Part shown: positions 61,544 to 64,000 of the stretch, piece after piece
Numbering within the stretch: position 1 is the first letter of the stretch
Layout of the letters: every line of letters starts with the position of its first letter
From: JAXMCI01 sp046349435
Lineage (GTDB): Bacteria; Pseudomonadota; Alphaproteobacteria; Dongiales; Dongiaceae
Reading direction: 5' to 3'
DNA: 64,000 nucleotides
NCBI GenBank assembly: GCA_046349435.1
Contig: JAXMCI010000019.1
Coordinates: 1-64,000, forward strand
The notes under the pieces: generated by a model
Told to the model about the DNA's origin: nothing
The model's database searches: none
What the model saw: the letters and a program-made list of their open reading frames with translations, nothing else
Made by a program: the position numbers and the translations under genes

Positions 61544-64000
61544 TCAGCCGGCGGCCAGTGCCGAATCGAGGTCCGGCAGCAGGGCCCTGACGCCGAGCCG
61601 GCCGGCCTCCGCGCGCAGCCGATGCAGGCCGGCCGGGCCCGCCTCGCCGCGGTCGCCCCGGGCGAAGGCCGCGAGCGCGCGGCCGCAGGCCAGGTGCAGG
61701 TCGCTCCAGGCCAGGGGCTCCGGCCGGGTGAAGGCCTCGAGCGCCGCGGCATGGCGCTCGGCCTCCGCGTGATCGCCGAGCGAGCGGGCCACCGCCATCG
61801 CATCCGGGTAGAACCGCAGCTCGTTGTGGCCGACGCAGCCGCGCCGGATGATCGCCTCGCCCTCGGCCAGGGCGCGCCGCTTCTCGCCGGGTTCATCGAG
61901 AGCCCGGGCCAGCAGCCCGTAGATCTGCGGCCCGTGGAAGGCCGGCCCCGTCCGCTGCGCGACCTCGGCCGCCGCGCGCAGCGTCTCGACGGCGGCGGCG
62001 CGGCGCCCGTCGGCGAGCTCGAGACCGCCGAGATACTGGCGGCAGGGCTGCTCGAAGCGAGCCGCCCCGAGGCGCTGCGCCACCGCGCGCGCCAGCTCGA
62101 TCTGCTCGCGGCAGCGGTCCCGCTCGTCGAGCGCGAACAGCGCGAAGATCGCCGCGGCCCGGGCATTGAGCTCGGCGCGCCGGTGCCCGACGCGCTCGGC
62201 CATGCGCACGGCCTCCAGCGCGGTATCGAGCGCCGCGTCCTGCGGCCCGAGATAGAGCATGGCGTGCGCCACCTGGGCGAGGTTGGCGACCTCGACCCGG
62301 CCCAGGCCGTGCGCGCGGGAGACCTCGACGCAGCCGACGAGCTCGCGATGGGCGCTGCGCATGCGGCCGCGCGCGTACTCGGCGTCGCCCAGGCCGCCGA
62401 GCGCGGCCGCCTCGAGCGCCGCCGAGCCGGCCTCGCGCGCGAGCTGCAGGCCGAGGCCGTGCTCGCGCAGGCAGGCCTCGATGTCGCCCCGCGGGAACAT
62501 CAGGTTGCCGCGCATCGTATGGATGCGGGCGCGCTCGGCGGTCAGCGGGATCGCGACGGCGATCTCCTCGGCCTGGCGCAGGTCGGCCAGCGCGCCCTCC
62601 AGGTCGTCGGTGACCCGCTTGGCCGCGGCCAGGCCGAGCAGGGCCTGGCATCGTGCCGGCGCGTCCGGGGCGGCGTCGAGCGCCGCCGCACAGGCCTGCA
62701 GGGATCCCGGCATGTCGCCGAGATCGTTCAGGAGCTGCCCCTGCATGACGGACAGCGCGAAGCGGCCGGCGGGGTCGGCCGCCGCCCGCAGCCCGCGCTC
62801 GACCAGGCGCAGCGCCGTCTCATAATTGTAGCGTCCGGCCTCGAGCTCGGCGGCGCGCAGGCAGGCCGCCGCAGCCCCGGGATCCCCGGCGCGATCGAGA
62901 TGCTCGGCATGGAGCAGCGGGTCGCGCTCGGCGAACCAGCCGGCGGTCCGCCGGTGCAGCTCACGGGCCTGCGCGCTCAGCATCGAGGCGTAGATCGCCT
63001 CGCGGATCAGCGCATGGGCGAACAGGTAGCTGTCGCCGGCCGGCCGCAGCAGGGCGTGGCCGACCAGCGCCTCGCAGGCGTAGCGGCGATCGTCCAGGAG
63101 ATGCCGCAGCGCCTCGACGGCGAAGCGCTGGCCGAGGACGGAGGCGGCCTGCAGCGCCCGCCGATCGGCCGGCGGCAGGCGATCGGTCCTGGCCAGCACG
63201 ATGGACTGGATCGTCCCCGGGACGTCCGCCCCGCGGCTCTCCTCGATGCCCCGGACCAGCTGCTCGAGGAACAGCGGGTTGCCTTCGGCGCGGGCCACGC
63301 AATGCAGCAGCAGCGGGTCGTCGGCGCCGATGAACGAAGCCGCGAAGGCGATGGCGTCCTCGACGCGCAGCGGCGCGAGGTCGATCGTCGTCATCGGGCA
63401 GCCGCCGGCGGCGGCGCGCCAGCCGTCGTCGACCGGGTCGCCCTCGACCCGCGTGGTCAGGACGAGCAGGGCCCGGCAGCGGGCGACGGCCGCCGCCATC
63501 CCGGCGAGATGGGCGAGGCTCGGCCGGTCGGCCCAGTGCAGATCCTCGACGACGATCATCGCCGGGCGGTCCGTGCATGCCCTGCGCAGCAGGCTCGCCG
63601 TCACCGCGCGCACGCCGTCATGGCGCATCGCGCGATCCATCGCCGCGAAGATCGGCCGGTCCTCCTCGGGAATGGGCAGGTCGAGGAGCTCGCAGAGGAA
63701 GGCGCGCTGGTCGGGCGTGACCGCGCCGTCCGCCGCGGCCGCGGCGGCCGCGCGCAGCCGCGCCGGCCCGGCGGCGGCGGGCGCCAGGCCGAGCAGGCTG
63801 CGCACCACGGAGCGCAGCGGGTCCTGGCCCTCGCCCGCGCCGAAATCGAGCACGAGGGTCCGGTGGACGGCGCAGCCCCGGTTCGCCGCCACCGTCGCGA
63901 ACTCCTCGATCAGCCGCGACTTGCCCATGCCGGCCTCGGCCCGCACCAGGATCGCCTGGCCGCTGCCGGCCCGGCAGGCATCGAGGATGTCGCCGAACGA
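61544..64000 (-). CDS. ATPase-TPR signalling protein (partial, N-terminus outside window)
   Basis: The 818 residues visible read left from the window end. At the right edge is an AAA_16/STAND ATPase: Walker A region ILVRAEAGMGKSRL, whose first glycine is alanine, and Walker B MIVVEDLHWAD. The helical second half consists of repeated TPR-like pairs (e.g. GDMPGSLQACAAALDAAPD). The C-terminus stops after the TPRs without a LuxR helix-turn-helix, so the missing N-terminus may hold an adenylate/guanylate cyclase or kinase domain as in related multi-domain proteins. Converges with the CnbZ-like gene, 16 bp between stops. Confidence 0.8.
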   Translation of the reverse strand, partial: SFGDILDACRAGSGQAILVRAEAGMGKSRLIEEFATVAANRGCAVHRTLVLDFGAGEGQDPLRSVVRSLLGLAPAAAGPARLRAAAAAAADGAVTPDQRAFLCELLDLPIPEEDRPIFAAMDRAMRHDGVRAVTASLLRRACTDRPAMIVVEDLHWADRPSLAHLAGMAAAVARCRALLVLTTRVEGDPVDDGWRAAAGGCPMTTIDLAPLRVEDAIAFAASFIGADDPLLLHCVARAEGNPLFLEQLVRGIEESRGADVPGTIQSIVLARTDRLPPADRRALQAASVLGQRFAVEALRHLLDDRRYACEALVGHALLRPAGDSYLFAHALIREAIYASMLSAQARELHRRTAGWFAERDPLLHAEHLDRAGDPGAAAACLRAAELEAGRYNYETALRLVERGLRAAADPAGRFALSVMQGQLLNDLGDMPGSLQACAAALDAAPDAPARCQALLGLAAAKRVTDDLEGALADLRQAEEIAVAIPLTAERARIHTMRGNLMFPRGDIEACLREHGLGLQLAREAGSAALEAAALGGLGDAEYARGRMRSAHRELVGCVEVSRAHGLGRVEVANLAQVAHAMLYLGPQDAALDTALEAVRMAERVGHRRAELNARAAAIFALFALDERDRCREQIELARAVAQRLGAARFEQPCRQYLGGLELADGRRAAAVETLRAAAEVAQRTGPAFHGPQIYGLLARALDEPGEKRRALAEGEAIIRRGCVGHNELRFYPDAMAVARSLGDHAEAERHAAALEAFTRPEPLAWSDLHLACGRALAAFARGDRGEAGPAGLHRLRAEAGRLGVRALLPDLDSALAAG

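Overview
The window is about 64 kb of very GC-rich DNA with strong G/C third-position bias and genes packed end to end on both strands. The gene set points to an alphaproteobacterium, probably Rhodospirillales-like: a metC-aapJQMP amino-acid uptake locus, a ChvG/ChvI two-component pair, a SUF operon headed by an Rrf2 regulator and containing sufU and sufT, and a GNAT-fused Pat-type protein acetyltransferase. I saw no rRNA, tRNA, CRISPR array, insertion sequence, phage gene or replication origin. It reads as ordinary chromosome with a few eroded or mis-assembled genes.

Left part (1-15.5 kb): a partial metC diverges from the general L-amino-acid ABC transporter aapJQMP. On the minus strand follows a six-gene operon (11029 down to 5108): E1 alpha, E1 beta and E2 of a branched-chain 2-oxoacid dehydrogenase, a Leu/Val-type dehydrogenase, an acetoacetate-decarboxylase-family enzyme and a 2-keto-4-pentenoate-hydratase-family enzyme. 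Its upstream region carries an FNR/FixK-type box placed exactly as in a class II activated promoter. E2 is broken by about eight small indels and the hydratase by one. A second minus-strand cluster encodes a Nudix hydrolase, a cysteine-synthase-like enzyme, AlaX, mercaptopyruvate sulfurtransferase and a double GNAT protein.

Middle (15.6-37.8 kb): a dipeptide-type ABC transporter (two permeases and a fused double ATPase, no binding protein) forms an operon with a trimethylamine-dehydrogenase-like flavoenzyme; its long leader holds a micro-ORF and a perfect palindrome. Two PBP4-type carboxypeptidase paralogues follow tail to tail, then an MFS permease divergent from an acyl-CoA dehydrogenase/2,4-dienoyl-CoA reductase pair, a BamE-like lipoprotein plus ChvI/ChvG, an Sco1 protein, an NtrC-type regulator divergent from an RlmM-like methyltransferase, and the Pat-like protein.

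Right part (37.9-64 kb): the suf operon (rrf2-sufBCDSU-sufT-sufA, minus strand), back to back with a polyamine-type ABC transporter that runs into an isochorismatase-family hydrolase, a GH63-like glycosidase and a PfkB sugar kinase. Then come a sugar aminotransferase, an MTAP-like phosphorylase, an unknown secreted protein, a remnant of an FAD oxidoreductase, exonuclease III, two GT-C-like membrane proteins, a CnbZ-like protein and the C-terminal part of a large ATPase-TPR protein cut by the window end. Two families of short intergenic hairpin repeats recur between operons. The points most worth following are the damaged oxoacid dehydrogenase operon with its FNR-type promoter, the binding-protein-less transporter/flavoenzyme operon, and the polyamine-type transporter fused by overlap to carbohydrate genes.
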